A stretch of DNA of 64,000 bases from Cryobacterium sp. N22 (lineage in GTDB: Bacteria > Actinomycetota > Actinomycetes > Actinomycetales > Microbacteriaceae). Every line of letters begins with the position of its first letter. Position 1 is the first letter of the stretch. The stretch is taken from the NCBI RefSeq assembly GCF_002929555.1, contig NZ_PJJP01000036.1, positions 62,001 to 126,000 on the forward strand, in the 5' to 3' direction. Below are positions 41,217 through 50,738 of this stretch, in pieces. The notes beneath the pieces were generated by a model, which was not told the DNA's origin, did no database searches, and worked only from the letters and a program-made list of their open reading frames with translations. A program made the position numbers and the translations under genes.

Positions 41217-42227
41217 TCAGCGCGCGGGCGGCGGGATCTCGCCGGAGCCGCGGTGGATGAGCCGGGTGGGGATCTCGACCTGTTTGGTGAACGAGTCGGG
41301 GTCTTCCAGGTGCTCCAGGGCCAGCCGGGCGGCGGTGCGGCCGAGCTCCATCGGGTCGTAGGCCACAACGGAGATGTCCAGGGCGTCCGCCAACTCGAAG
41401 TCGTCGAAGCCGATGAACGCCACCGGCGGCTCGAGATTGCGCAGCACCCGCACGGCACCCGCGCTCCCCCGGTTGTTGCCGGCCACGATCGCCGTTGGCG
41501 GCTCCGGCAGCGCGAGCAGGCTCTGCACGGCCAGCTCCGGTGAGATGTCGGGGTCGTCGTCGAGGCGTTCCCACGCGGCGGTCTCGTGCACGCCCACCTC
41601 GCGCAGCGCCTCGCGGTACCCGGCCAGCCGTTCCCTCTGGGTGTACATCGCGGACGGGTTGGAGATGAAACCGATCCTGCGATGGCCGATGGCCGTGAGC
41701 GAGCGCACCGCCTCGGCCATGCCCTGGCGGTTCTGCAGCACCACGGAGTCGGCGACGAGGTTGCGGGCGGGCCGGTCGACGCTGACCACCGGGGTGCCCA
41801 GCTGGCGTTCGCCCTCGAGGTACGACTGGTCGTCGGCGATGGGGATCAGCAGCAGGGCCCGCACGCGTTGGGAGATCAGGGCGTCCACCACCCGTTCCTC
41901 GCTGTCCGGTGAGTCGTCCGTCGTGGCGAGCACCATGGTGAGGCCGCGCAGCGCCAGTTCGCGTTCGATGCCGGCAGCGACGTGGAAGTAGAACGGGTTC
42001 TTCAGGTCGCCGATGACGAACGCGACGGTGTTCGTCACTCCCCCCCGGCGCAGGTTGCGGGCCAGGTTGTTGGGCCGGAAGCGCAACCGCTTGGCGGCCT
42101 TGAGCACCCGCTCCCGGGTGTCGGCCGAGACGTTGCCGGCGCCGGCGAAGACCCGCGACACCGTCTTGGAACTCACTCCAGCGAGCATGGCCACGTCGGC
42201 CAGCGTCGCGCGCGATTGTGTCGTCAT
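41217..42227 (-). CDS. LacI-family transcriptional regulator of the mannan locus
   Basis: This is a 336-residue repressor. The N-terminal helix-turn-helix and hinge (TLADVAMLAGVSSKTVSRVF, RERVLKAAKRLRFRPNNLARNL) are followed by a periplasmic-binding-protein-like ligand domain with FVIGDLKNPFYFHVAAGIE and FIGFDDFELADALDISVVAYDP. The ATG at 42227 has AAGGAGA at the right distance; a start at 42257 would add ten residues before the domain. It is divergent from the importer/mannosidase operon and very probably represses it until a manno-oligosaccharide binds (inference from arrangement). Confidence 0.94.
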   Translation of the reverse strand: MTTQSRATLADVAMLAGVSSKTVSRVFAGAGNVSADTRERVLKAAKRLRFRPNNLARNLRRGGVTNTVAFVIGDLKNPFYFHVAAGIERELALRGLTMVLATTDDSPDSEERVVDALISQRVRALLLIPIADDQSYLEGERQLGTPVVSVDRPARNLVADSVVLQNRQGMAEAVRSLTAIGHRRIGFISNPSAMYTQRERLAGYREALREVGVHETAAWERLDDDPDISPELAVQSLLALPEPPTAIVAGNNRGSAGAVRVLRNLEPPVAFIGFDDFELADALDISVVAYDPMELGRTAARLALEHLEDPDSFTKQVEIPTRLIHRGSGEIPPPAR

Positions 42228-42529
42228 GAAATCTCCTTCGATGGGCGAGTGCTCCAAACCGGCCAGATCGCCGCAATGTCAACGTAAGACATTTTGCAGA
42301 CATTGGCAACGGTTTTTGACTCGAAACATGCGCGAGTTCCCCGCTAATTCAAGGATCGGCAGCGTCGAAACGCGGATAGGACAACTTGGGACAGCGTTGA
42401 CATTTTTGTTTGACTGGCCGCCGAATCCGGGCCTAGCATGAGGCCCAACAGCAACACCAAGGATCCACGGGCGGGAAGTCGCGGTCGTGTCTCAACGGGT
42501 CGATGGTGATACCGATTAGGAGAAAACCG
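42228..42529. promoter_or_regulatory. 302-bp divergent promoter region of the mannan locus
   Basis: This holds no gene. An inverted repeat AATGTC-N7-GACATT (42275-42280, 42288-42293) lies close to the LacI gene start, and a LacI-like site with central CG, GGCAACGGTTTT, is near 42305-42316. A promoter facing the binding-protein gene is plausible: TTGACT (42410-42415), 18-bp spacer, TAGCAT (42434-42439), giving a leader of about 85 nt. A stronger TTGACA at 42397-42402 has no matching -10 box. Confidence 0.5.
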
Positions 42530-43822
42530 ATGGCAAAGAAGCTCATCATGGGGGTGGCTGCTCTGGCGGCCACCGCACTACTGGCAGGATGCTCCGGGTC
42601 AGCCCCGGCAGACGAGGGCGCGATCACCGGGGAGATCACTGTGATCACCCAGCGCACCGACATCGTCGACACCGTGTTCAAGGACTACGCCGCCGAGTTC
42701 GAAAAGGCCTACCCCGGCACCTCCGTCAAGTTCGAGGCCATCAAGGACTACGAAACCGACATCTCCACACGGCTGTCCTCCGGCAGCTACGGTGATGTGC
42801 TCCTCATTCCCAGCACCGTCACCAAGGTGCAGCTGGCGCAGTTCTTCGAGCCGCTCGGTTCCCTGGACGAGCTCAGCAAGACCTACCGCTTCGTCGCAGA
42901 GAAGGCCTACGACGACCTGGCCTACGGGGTCGCCATCACCGGCAACGCCCAGGGCATCGTCTACAACAAGAACGTCTGGGCCGACGCCGGTGTCAGCGAG
43001 ATGCCGACCACCCCCGACGAGTTCCTGGCCGACCTCCAGCTCATCAAGGACAACACCGACGCCGTGCCGTACTACACGAACTACGGCGACGGCTGGCCGC
43101 TGAGCCAGTGGGACGGCAACCGGGCAGCCACCGGCGACAAGGACGCCTCCATCAGCCTCGTCGAGTCCGACGCCCCCTGGGCAACGGGCGAGTACCACGA
43201 GATCGCCGACGGACTGCTCTACGACATCGTCGAGCGGGGCCTGAGTGAAGAAGACCCCACCACCACGGACTGGGAATCGTCCAAGGGCGGGCTCGGCAGC
43301 GGCGAGATCGGCTCCATGGTCCTGGGTTCGTGGGCCATCACCCAGATGCAGGATGCCGCGGTGACCGCGGGCGGCTCCGCCGACGACATCGGCTACATGG
43401 CGTTCCCGAGCGCCGTCGACGGACAGGCGTACTCCACCATCGGCGGCGACTACCAGAACGCCATCAGCATCAACTCCAAGAACAAGGCCACGGCCCGCGC
43501 CTGGATCGACTGGTTCGCCCAGGAGTCCGGCTACGCCACCGACCAAGGCGGGCTCTCCCCCGTCGTCGACGGCCCCGCCCCGGACGCCCTCGCCGACTTC
43601 ACCGCCAGCGGCGTCGAATTCCTCGAACTCACACCGGTGCCGGCCGACCAGGCCACCCTGGAGAACGACATCACCAGCGAGTCCGAGATCGACCTGACCG
43701 GCCCGCTCTACCGCCAGAAGATCGTCGACACCGCCCGCGGTGCCGCCGACGGCGACAAGGCGTCGCTCTTCGCCGACCTGAACACCGCCTGGGCCAAGGC
43801 CAAGGCATCCGTCGAGGGCTAG
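42530..43822 (+). CDS. Sugar ABC transporter substrate-binding lipoprotein
   Basis: This is a 430-residue solute-binding protein. The lipoprotein signal ends LAATALLAGC, with Cys about residue 22 as the lipid anchor. The mature part (TQRTDIVDTVFKDYAAEFEKAYPGTSVKFE, YGVAITGNAQGIVYNKNVWADAGV) is typical of the maltose/multiple-sugar group. AGGAG precedes the ATG at 42530; the in-frame ATG at 42503 is rejected because it would spoil the signal peptide. First gene of the mannan import operon. Confidence 0.95.
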   Translation: MAKKLIMGVAALAATALLAGCSGSAPADEGAITGEITVITQRTDIVDTVFKDYAAEFEKAYPGTSVKFEAIKDYETDISTRLSSGSYGDVLLIPSTVTKVQLAQFFEPLGSLDELSKTYRFVAEKAYDDLAYGVAITGNAQGIVYNKNVWADAGVSEMPTTPDEFLADLQLIKDNTDAVPYYTNYGDGWPLSQWDGNRAATGDKDASISLVESDAPWATGEYHEIADGLLYDIVERGLSEEDPTTTDWESSKGGLGSGEIGSMVLGSWAITQMQDAAVTAGGSADDIGYMAFPSAVDGQAYSTIGGDYQNAISINSKNKATARAWIDWFAQESGYATDQGGLSPVVDGPAPDALADFTASGVEFLELTPVPADQATLENDITSESEIDLTGPLYRQKIVDTARGAADGDKASLFADLNTAWAKAKASVEG

Positions 43823-43870
43823 GCCCCGTCCCCACCCGCACCACCCGCAGGAGAAGTCAGCAGTAGCAGC

Positions 43871-43899
43871 CGGCCGGCCGTGCACCCAACGGCTGGCCG
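43871..43899 (+). promoter_or_regulatory. Hairpin between binding protein and permease genes
   Basis: An 11-bp stem (43871-43881 with 43889-43899, one G-U pair) and a 7-nt loop lie in the 124-bp gap after the binding-protein gene. There is no T-run. Such hairpins commonly protect the upstream mRNA or slow transcription so that the binding protein is made in excess over the permeases. Confidence 0.55.
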
Positions 43900-43946
43900 C
43901 GCTCTGCCCAGACCATGTCTGCCCCAGGCAAGAGAAAGGACGCTCG

Positions 43947-44909
43947 GTGTCTCAACAACTGGCCCCGGCGAAAGCGCCGGACCTGTTCAGCCGGTTCTCG
44001 CAACGCTTCATCCGCACCACCGTCACCGCAACCGGCAAACGCAAGGACTCCATCGTCATGCCGTGGCTGTTCCTGGCCATCCCGCTGGCCCTGCTGATCA
44101 CGTTCACCTATATCCCGGTGGGCAACATGATCTGGTACAGCTTCACGTCCTGGGACGGCCTGGACAAGACCAAAGATGTCGTCGGGTTGAACAACTTCGT
44201 CAAGATCTTCACCGATCCCAAGTACTGGCAGGTCTTCGTGGTCAGCCTGTACTACTTCGGGGCGTCGTTCCTGCAGATGGCCCTGGCGCTGTACTTCGCC
44301 ACGATCCTCAGCTTCAAGACCCGGTTCCGCAACCTGTTCAAGGGCATCCTGTTCTTCCCCTACCTGATCAACGCCGTCGCGATCGCGTTCATCTTCCTGT
44401 TCTTCTTCCGCCCGGGCGGCACCCTCGACGCCGTACTCGGCTTCGTCGGCCTCGGCGAGCTCTCCACCCAGTGGTTGGGTAACCCGGATGTGGTCAACTA
44501 CTCGCTGGCCGGCGTCGCCATCTGGCGCTACATCGGCCTCAACTTCGTCCTGTTCCTCGGCGCGATCCAGTCGATCCCCGGCGAGCTCTACGAGGCGGCC
44601 GACCTGGACGGCGCGAACAAGTGGCAGCAGTTCCGCTACATCATCGCCCCCGGCATCCAGCGCATCATCAGCCTGTCCTTCATCCTGGCGATCGCCGGCA
44701 GCCTCTCCGCGTTCGAACTGCCGTACATCATCACCGGCGGCACCAACGGCAGCATGACCTTCGTCATCCAGACCATCCAAACGGCCTTCGTGTACCGCAA
44801 GGTCGGCCTCGCCTCGGCGATGGCGGTCATCCTGCTCATCATCGTGCTGCTCGTCACCTGGCTGCAGCGCAAGGTCGTCCCCGACGAGAAAGTGACGTTG
44901 GCCTCATGA
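43947..44909 (+). CDS. Sugar ABC transporter permease, MalF type (mannan locus)
   Basis: This is a 320-residue membrane subunit. A cytoplasmic N-terminus of about 45 residues is followed by a first helix (MPWLFLAIPLALLITFTYIPVG) and five more. The EAA loop YEAADLDGANKWQQFRYIIAP is near residues 215-235. GTG start follows AAAGGA. It overlaps the next permease by 4 bp. The ATPase is not encoded here. Confidence 0.93.
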   Translation: MSQQLAPAKAPDLFSRFSQRFIRTTVTATGKRKDSIVMPWLFLAIPLALLITFTYIPVGNMIWYSFTSWDGLDKTKDVVGLNNFVKIFTDPKYWQVFVVSLYYFGASFLQMALALYFATILSFKTRFRNLFKGILFFPYLINAVAIAFIFLFFFRPGGTLDAVLGFVGLGELSTQWLGNPDVVNYSLAGVAIWRYIGLNFVLFLGAIQSIPGELYEAADLDGANKWQQFRYIIAPGIQRIISLSFILAIAGSLSAFELPYIITGGTNGSMTFVIQTIQTAFVYRKVGLASAMAVILLIIVLLVTWLQRKVVPDEKVTLAS

Positions 44910-45730
44910 TCAGACATCTCGGCACCACGGGGAAGTACCTGTCCCTCGTTCTCGGCTCTCTCGTCGCGCTCGTGCCCATCATCGTGATCCTGTTCGCATC
45001 GCTGAAGAGCAACACCGAATACGCCACAACCGGTCCACTGGTGCCGCCGTCGAATTGGTTCAACTTCGCCAACTTCGCCACGGCCTTCGTCGACGGACGC
45101 ATGATGCTCGGGTTCCTGAACACCTCGATCATCGCGGTGATCTCGGTCACCGGAACCATCCTGATCGGCACCATGGCCGCGTACGTGCTCGACAGGTTCG
45201 AGTTCCGCTTCAAGAAAGTGGTCTTCGGGCTCTTCCTCGTGGCCACCCTGGTGCCGGCCGTCACCACCCAGGTGGCGACCTATCAGGTGGTGAACTTCTT
45301 CCATCTGGTCAACACCCACGGGGCCGCGATCATCCTGTTCATGGGTACCGACATCCTGTCGATCTACATCTTCATTCAGTTCATGCAGTCGATCCCCCGG
45401 TCGCTCGACGAAGCCGCCATGCTCGACGGCGCGAGCCGGTTCGGAGTGTACTGGCGCATCATCCTGCCGCTGCTCGGCCCCGCCATCGCCACGGTGGTCA
45501 TCATCAAGGGCATCGCCATCTACAACGAGTTCTACATCCCGTACCTCTATATGCCCGCTCAAGACCTGGCCGTGATCAGCACCTCGCTCTTCAGGTTCCA
45601 GGGACCATACGGCGCACAATGGGAGATCATCGCGGCCGGCATCATGATCGTCATCGTGCCGACCCTGATCATCTTCCTGTTCCTGCAACGATTCATCTAC
45701 AACGGCGTCACGTCCGGAGCCACCAAGTAA
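44906..45730 (+). CDS. Sugar ABC transporter permease, MalG type (mannan locus)
   Basis: This is a 274-residue membrane subunit with six helices. The EAA loop is LDEAAMLDGASRFGVYWRIIL near residues 170-190, followed by NEFYIPYLYMP. The ATG at 44906 overlaps the preceding stop (ATGA); a longer frame upstream reads through the other permease and is not used. It is followed by a five-codon frame that links it to the mannosidase gene through two TAATG junctions. Confidence 0.93.
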   Translation: MIRHLGTTGKYLSLVLGSLVALVPIIVILFASLKSNTEYATTGPLVPPSNWFNFANFATAFVDGRMMLGFLNTSIIAVISVTGTILIGTMAAYVLDRFEFRFKKVVFGLFLVATLVPAVTTQVATYQVVNFFHLVNTHGAAIILFMGTDILSIYIFIQFMQSIPRSLDEAAMLDGASRFGVYWRIILPLLGPAIATVVIIKGIAIYNEFYIPYLYMPAQDLAVISTSLFRFQGPYGAQWEIIAAGIMIVIVPTLIIFLFLQRFIYNGVTSGATK

Positions 45731-45746
45731 TGTCTGGAAAACTGTA

Positions 45747-48257
45747 ATGTCTGCACTCACCATCACGTCGTCCTCCCTCACGCCCGTCACCCGGCTGCTC
45801 GACACCGACTGGAGTGTCACCGCCCTGGACGGACCGGTGCCCCCGAGCATCCGGCGCCTCACGGTGCCGGCCATCGTGCCCGGCTCCGTGCACACCGACC
45901 TGTTGGCCGCCGAGCTCATTCCCGACCCGTACCTCGACGGCAACGAGCAGCTGCTCTCCTGGATCGGGCTGACCGACTGGCGGTACAGCACCACCTTCGC
46001 CTGGAACCCGGTCGGCGCCGACCGGACCGACCTGGTCTTCGCCGGACTCGACACCATCGCCGAGATCGAGCTGAACGGGGTGGCGCTGGGCACCACCCGC
46101 AACATGCACCGCAGCTACGGCTTCGACGTGGGCGCCCGCCTCAAGGCCGGCCTCAACGAACTCGTGGTGGTGTTCCGCTCCCCCATCAAGGCCGCGGATG
46201 CCGCGAGCCTGGACCTCGGCTACCGCCCGCACGTGAACCACCACCCCTACAACGCCATCCGCAAGATGGCCTGCAGCTTCGGCTGGGACTGGGGCATCGA
46301 CACGTCCACCTCCGGGCTGTGGAAGCCGGTGACCCTGGTGAGCTGGTCGACGGCCCGCCTGGCGACGGTGCGCCCGATCGCCACCGTGTGCGACCCAACC
46401 GGGCCGACCAGCTCCGGGCTCGTGGAGGTGCACGTCGACGTGGACCGTGCGACGGAGACCCCCGTCAGCGTCACGGCATCCGTCGCCGGCGTCAGCCGCA
46501 CCGTTGAGCTGCCGGCCGGTGCGACCGGCACCACCGTGAGCCTGAGCGTGCCCGACGTGGACCTGTGGTGGCCGCTCGGCTACGGCGAGCACCCGCTCTA
46601 CGATCTGGAGGTCACCCTGCGGGCGGCCGACACCGCGGTGGAACTGGACCGGTCGACCACCCGCATCGGTTTCCGAACCGTGGAGTTCGACACCACCCCC
46701 GACGAGAACGGCACCCCGTTCACCCTGGTCATCAACGGCCAGCCGGTGTTCGTGCGCGGCGCCAACTGGATCCCCGACGACGCCTTCCCGCACCGGGTCA
46801 CCAGGGCACGCTACCTCGACCGGCTCGAGCAGGCCGAGTTCGCCAACATCAACCTGATCCGGGTGTGGGGCGGCGGCATCTTCGAGAGCGACGACTTCTA
46901 CGACCTCTGCGATGAGCGGGGCCTGCTCACCTGGCAGGACTTCCTGCTCGCCTGCGCCGCCTACGCCGAAGAGGCCCCGCTCGGCGACGAGATCGAGGCC
47001 GAGGCCAGGGAGAACGTCATCCGGCTCGCCGCGCACCCTTCACTGGTGGTGCTGAACGGCAACAACGAGAACCTCTGGGGCTTCGAGGAGTGGAACTGGA
47101 AGCTGCGCCTGGACGGCAAGACCTGGGGCGGCGGCTTCTACTACGACGTGTTCCCTGCCCTGGTCGCCGAGTTGGCCCCGCACGTCGGGTACACGCCCGG
47201 CAGCCCGTTCTCACCGGTGGCTGGCAGCATCGCCAATGACCTGCACCCCAACGACCCCGAGCACGGCACCATGCACATCTGGGACCTCTGGAACCAGCGC
47301 GACTACCCCGCCTACCGCGAGTACCAGCCCCGGTTCGTCGCCGAGTTCGGCTGGCAGGGCCCGCCCACCTGGTCGACCCTCACCGAGTCGATCCACGATG
47401 TGCCGCTGACCCCGGAATCCCCGGGCATGCTCGTGCACCAGAAGGCCATGGAGGGCAACGTCAAGCTCACCGACGGGCTGCTGCCGCACCTGCCGCTGCC
47501 CAGAGAGATCGGCGACTGGCACTGGGCCATGTCGCTGAACCAGGCCACCGCCATCAGCACCGCGATCGAGCACTTCCGCTCGCTCTCCCCGCACTGTATG
47601 GGCAACATCGTCTGGCAGCTCAACGACTGCTGGCCGGTCACCTCCTGGGCCGCCGTGGACGGCTACGGCCGGCCCAAGCCGCTGCTGTACGCGATCAAGC
47701 ACGCCTACGCCGACCGGCTGGTCACCATCCAGCCCCGCGATGGCGGCCTGGCCGTCATCGCGGTCAATGACTCCGCCGACACGTGGAGCGGAGAGCTCCT
47801 GGTGCGGCGGTACACAGACACGGGAGCCGTCCTGGCCGAGCACGCCGAGCAGGTCACCCTGCCGGCGCGGTCGACGGTGACCGTGCCGCTGCCCGCATCC
47901 GTGTCCGCGGCAACGGATGCGGCAGCGGAGCTCCTCCGCGCCGACCTGGCCGGGGCGCGCGGGCACTGGTTCTTCGCCGAGGCCCGCGACAGCACCCTGA
48001 CACCGGGCGACCCCGAGGTGAGCGCGGTGCGCACCGACGGCGGCTACAGCGTGCGCGTGACCGTGCCGGTGCTCACCCGCGACCTGGCGTTGCTGGTCGA
48101 CAAGGTCGACCCGGACGCCCGGGTCGACGACATGCTGGTCACGCTGCTGCCCGGCGAAAGCGTGGTCTTCACTGTCGCCTCCCTGCTCGAGGTCGACCCG
48201 GCCGCCTTCACGGCGCCGGGCGTGCTGCGCAGCACCAACCAGCTGGTGCAGCGGTGA
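45747..48257 (+). CDS. GH2 beta-mannosidase
   Basis: This is an 836-residue intracellular enzyme that removes mannose from the non-reducing end of beta-1,4-manno-oligosaccharides. The N-terminal sugar-binding domain contains PGSVHTDLLAAELIPDPYLDGNE, typical of beta-mannosidases. Catalytic residues are Glu441 in NGNNENLWG (acid/base) and Glu533 in VAEFGWQGPP (nucleophile). PHCMGNIVWQLNDCWPVTSWA is a further family mark. No signal peptide, so it acts on imported sugars. Start at ATG 45747, with TGGAAAA 7-8 nt upstream. Confidence 0.94.
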   Translation: MSALTITSSSLTPVTRLLDTDWSVTALDGPVPPSIRRLTVPAIVPGSVHTDLLAAELIPDPYLDGNEQLLSWIGLTDWRYSTTFAWNPVGADRTDLVFAGLDTIAEIELNGVALGTTRNMHRSYGFDVGARLKAGLNELVVVFRSPIKAADAASLDLGYRPHVNHHPYNAIRKMACSFGWDWGIDTSTSGLWKPVTLVSWSTARLATVRPIATVCDPTGPTSSGLVEVHVDVDRATETPVSVTASVAGVSRTVELPAGATGTTVSLSVPDVDLWWPLGYGEHPLYDLEVTLRAADTAVELDRSTTRIGFRTVEFDTTPDENGTPFTLVINGQPVFVRGANWIPDDAFPHRVTRARYLDRLEQAEFANINLIRVWGGGIFESDDFYDLCDERGLLTWQDFLLACAAYAEEAPLGDEIEAEARENVIRLAAHPSLVVLNGNNENLWGFEEWNWKLRLDGKTWGGGFYYDVFPALVAELAPHVGYTPGSPFSPVAGSIANDLHPNDPEHGTMHIWDLWNQRDYPAYREYQPRFVAEFGWQGPPTWSTLTESIHDVPLTPESPGMLVHQKAMEGNVKLTDGLLPHLPLPREIGDWHWAMSLNQATAISTAIEHFRSLSPHCMGNIVWQLNDCWPVTSWAAVDGYGRPKPLLYAIKHAYADRLVTIQPRDGGLAVIAVNDSADTWSGELLVRRYTDTGAVLAEHAEQVTLPARSTVTVPLPASVSAATDAAAELLRADLAGARGHWFFAEARDSTLTPGDPEVSAVRTDGGYSVRVTVPVLTRDLALLVDKVDPDARVDDMLVTLLPGESVVFTVASLLEVDPAAFTAPGVLRSTNQLVQR

Positions 48258-49297
48258 CGAATGAGACCCGGCCAGACGCCGCATCCGTTCTCAGCGAACC
48301 GGTCTGCGGCATGACCTGGGGCTGGACCGGGGTGCGCGGCACCTGGGCGACCCCGGCGGCCGCCGATTCCCTGCGGCGCATGGCCGACCTCGGTGTCAAC
48401 TGGACGGCCCTGGCCTACGCGGCGCTGCAGGACACCGCCCAGTCTGAGGAGATCCCGTTCGGCGACGCGCCGACGGTCACCGACGACGAGGTGCGCTGGG
48501 CCATCCGCGAGGCCAAGTCGCACGGGCTCAAGGTCTGCCTGAAGCCCGTTGTCAACTGTGCCGACGGCACCTGGCGCGCCTACATCGGCTTCTTCGACTG
48601 GGAGGTTCCCGGCGAACCCGGTTGGACCGCCTGGTTCCAGTCGTACACGGCGTTCATCCTGCACGCCGCCCGGCTCGCCGAGGAGGAGGGCGCCGAGATG
48701 CTCTGCATCGGCTGCGAGATGGTGCGCGCCGATGGGCAGGACGCCCGCTGGCGCACCCTGATCAGCGCGGTGCGCGAGGTCTACAACGGCCTGGTGACCT
48801 ACAACTGCGACAAGTTCCAGGAGGACCACGTCACCTGGTGGGACGCCGTCGACGTGATCACGTCCAGCGGCTACTACCCGGTCGGAAGGTGGGACGAGCA
48901 GCTGGATCGCATCGAGCAGGTCGTGACGGCCACCGGCAAGCCGTTCTTCTTCATGGAGGCCGGCTGCCCGAGCCGCACCGGGTCGCCGGACAAGCCCAAC
49001 GACTGGGCCCTGCCCGGGGTGCCGTCCGGTGCCGAGCAGCTGCGCTACTACCAGGACATGTTCGCGGCCACCCGCCGGCGAGAGTGGATGCGCGGCTTCA
49101 TGCTCTGGGATTGGCCGACGACTCTGTACTCCGCGGCCGATGCGGCGCAGAATGACGACTACTGTGTCTACGGCAAACCCGCCGCGGACTTCCTGGGCCG
49201 CGAGTACCGGGCCTGGTTGGCTGCACCGCCCAGTTCTGCACCGCCCGCACCCGCAGCACCCGCACCCGCAACACCCGCAAGAACGGACCACCCATGA
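48254..49297 (+). CDS. TIM-barrel glycoside hydrolase, GH113-like (beta-mannanase type)
   Basis: This is a 347-residue protein. GMTWGWTGVRGTW opens the barrel; CIGCEMVRADGQDARWR contains the likely acid/base Glu and PFFFMEAGCPSRTGSP the likely nucleophile Glu; GFMLWDWP ends it. These resemble GH113 endo-beta-mannanases, but the family call is by pattern only. No signal peptide. The C-terminus is a Pro/Ala-rich tail (PAPAAPAPATPA). The GTG start overlaps the mannosidase stop by 4 bp, so the two enzymes are made together. Confidence 0.72.
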   Translation: MTNETRPDAASVLSEPVCGMTWGWTGVRGTWATPAAADSLRRMADLGVNWTALAYAALQDTAQSEEIPFGDAPTVTDDEVRWAIREAKSHGLKVCLKPVVNCADGTWRAYIGFFDWEVPGEPGWTAWFQSYTAFILHAARLAEEEGAEMLCIGCEMVRADGQDARWRTLISAVREVYNGLVTYNCDKFQEDHVTWWDAVDVITSSGYYPVGRWDEQLDRIEQVVTATGKPFFFMEAGCPSRTGSPDKPNDWALPGVPSGAEQLRYYQDMFAATRRREWMRGFMLWDWPTTLYSAADAAQNDDYCVYGKPAADFLGREYRAWLAAPPSSAPPAPAAPAPATPARTDHP

Positions 49298-50223
49298 GTG
49301 TCGAATCCAGCTCCCTCACCATCGACGCCGGCCAGACCGGCATCCGGGCGCGCCTGCACACCGGGGACGGGCAGTGGCTTCCGTTCGAATTCGGCGGGAT
49401 CCGCACCGACAGCGCCCTGATCCCCCAGCTCGGCGAGGTCGTCGCCTCCGTCGCGTCGTCGACCCGGCAGCCCATCGTCACCGTCAGCGCCGGCATCTCC
49501 GGCTTCTCTAAGGCAGAAACCGACCCGCGCGAACTCCTCGCCGCCGGTGCGGCACTCGGGGTGCGGGAGGTCTTCCTCGCCCACGACTCCGTCACGAGCT
49601 ACCTCGGCGCGCTGGGCGATGAGCTCGGCGTGGTCGTCGCCGCCGGCACCGGCGTGGTCACCCTCGCGGTGGGCGCCGGCGACGTGGCCCGCATTGACGG
49701 CTGGGGCAACCTGATCGGCGACGCCGGCAGCGGGTACTGGCTCGGCCGCGCGGCCCTGGACGCGGTCATGCGCGCCTACGACGGCCGCGGCCCGGTGACG
49801 GCGCTGTCCGGCGTCATGCGCCGGGAGTTCCCCAACATCGAGATGGCCTATCTCGATCTGCAGGCCGATCCGCTGCGGGTGAGCCGCATCGCCGCCTACT
49901 CCCGTCAGGTCACCGAACTGGCCGCAACGGATGCCGTCGCCGCCGCGATCTGCGACGGAGCCGCGGCGGAGCTGGTGCTCTCGGCCGCCACCGGGCTCCG
50001 CCGGGTCGGCGAAGACACCAGCCCGGCCCCCGTGGTCTGCGGCATCGGCGGGGTGCTGCGCGCCCCCGAGATCGCCACCAGGTTCGAGCGGGGCCTGCGC
50101 GAGCTGTGGCCGGACGTCGACATCCGCCCCGCCATCGCCAACGCCCTCGACGGCGCCGAGTACCTGGCCCGGCTGGCCCCCACCAGCGCCCTACGCGACC
50201 GCATCGCCACCTCGATCGGCTAG
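49294..50223 (+). CDS. BadF/BadG/BcrA-type sugar kinase (N-acetylglucosamine-kinase-like)
   Basis: This is a 309-residue ASKHA-fold kinase. It has the phosphate-1 motif TIDAGQTGIRARL at residue 9, VFLAHDSVTSYLGAL, the phosphate-2 motif VVAAGTGVVTLAVG and the adenosine motif PAPVVCGIGGVL. The family includes GlcNAc kinase and activators such as BadF. Here, after a mannosidase and a mannanase, phosphorylation of released mannose or a related sugar is likely but not proven. The ATG overlaps the preceding stop. Last gene of the operon. Confidence 0.82.
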   Translation: MSVESSSLTIDAGQTGIRARLHTGDGQWLPFEFGGIRTDSALIPQLGEVVASVASSTRQPIVTVSAGISGFSKAETDPRELLAAGAALGVREVFLAHDSVTSYLGALGDELGVVVAAGTGVVTLAVGAGDVARIDGWGNLIGDAGSGYWLGRAALDAVMRAYDGRGPVTALSGVMRREFPNIEMAYLDLQADPLRVSRIAAYSRQVTELAATDAVAAAICDGAAAELVLSAATGLRRVGEDTSPAPVVCGIGGVLRAPEIATRFERGLRELWPDVDIRPAIANALDGAEYLARLAPTSALRDRIATSIG

Positions 50224-50240
50224 CGCCGAGCCGGGTTCAG

Positions 50241-50738
50241 CTAGCGCAGCTGCAGCAGGGCGGCCTCGAAGGCGACCCAGGGCAGCATGGCGCACTTGAC
50301 CCTGGCCGGGTACTTGGAGACACCGGCGAACGCCGCGGCGTCGCCGAGCACCTCTTCGTCGGGTTCGATGGTGCCGCGCGAGCGCAGCATCTCCCGGAAC
50401 AGGTCGAGCATCACCTCGGACTCGGCGACGCTGGTGCCGCGCACGGTGTCGTTGAGCACCGAGGCCGACGCCATCGAGATGGAGCAGCCGACGCCCCGCC
50501 AGGCGAAGCCGTCGATCCGGGCCGCCGTCCCGGCGCCGGACAGGGCCACCCGCACGGTGATCTCGTCGCCGCAGGTGGTGTTCACCTGGTGCGACTGGGC
50601 CTGGCGCAGGCCGTCGACGGAGGCGACCGCTGCCGCGTCGTCATCCAGCGCCGACAGCTCGGCGACGGCGCCGTGCGCGGACTTCGCGTGGTCGAGGATG
50701 ATCTGCTGGTAGAGCTGCTGCATGGCGGATGAGGTCAT
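50241..50738 (-). CDS. sufU: Fe-S assembly sulfur-transfer protein SufU
   Basis: This is a 165-residue IscU/NifU-like protein of the SufU type. The three metal-binding cysteines Cys56 (NTTCGDEI), Cys85 (RGVGCSIS) and Cys149 (ARVKCAML), with Asp58, are all present, as is the SufU-specific insertion between the second and third. It receives persulfide from SufS, encoded immediately upstream with a 4-bp overlap. An internal ATG at codon 6 could be the true start. Confidence 0.95.
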   Translation of the reverse strand: MTSSAMQQLYQQIILDHAKSAHGAVAELSALDDDAAAVASVDGLRQAQSHQVNTTCGDEITVRVALSGAGTAARIDGFAWRGVGCSISMASASVLNDTVRGTSVAESEVMLDLFREMLRSRGTIEPDEEVLGDAAAFAGVSKYPARVKCAMLPWVAFEAALLQLR

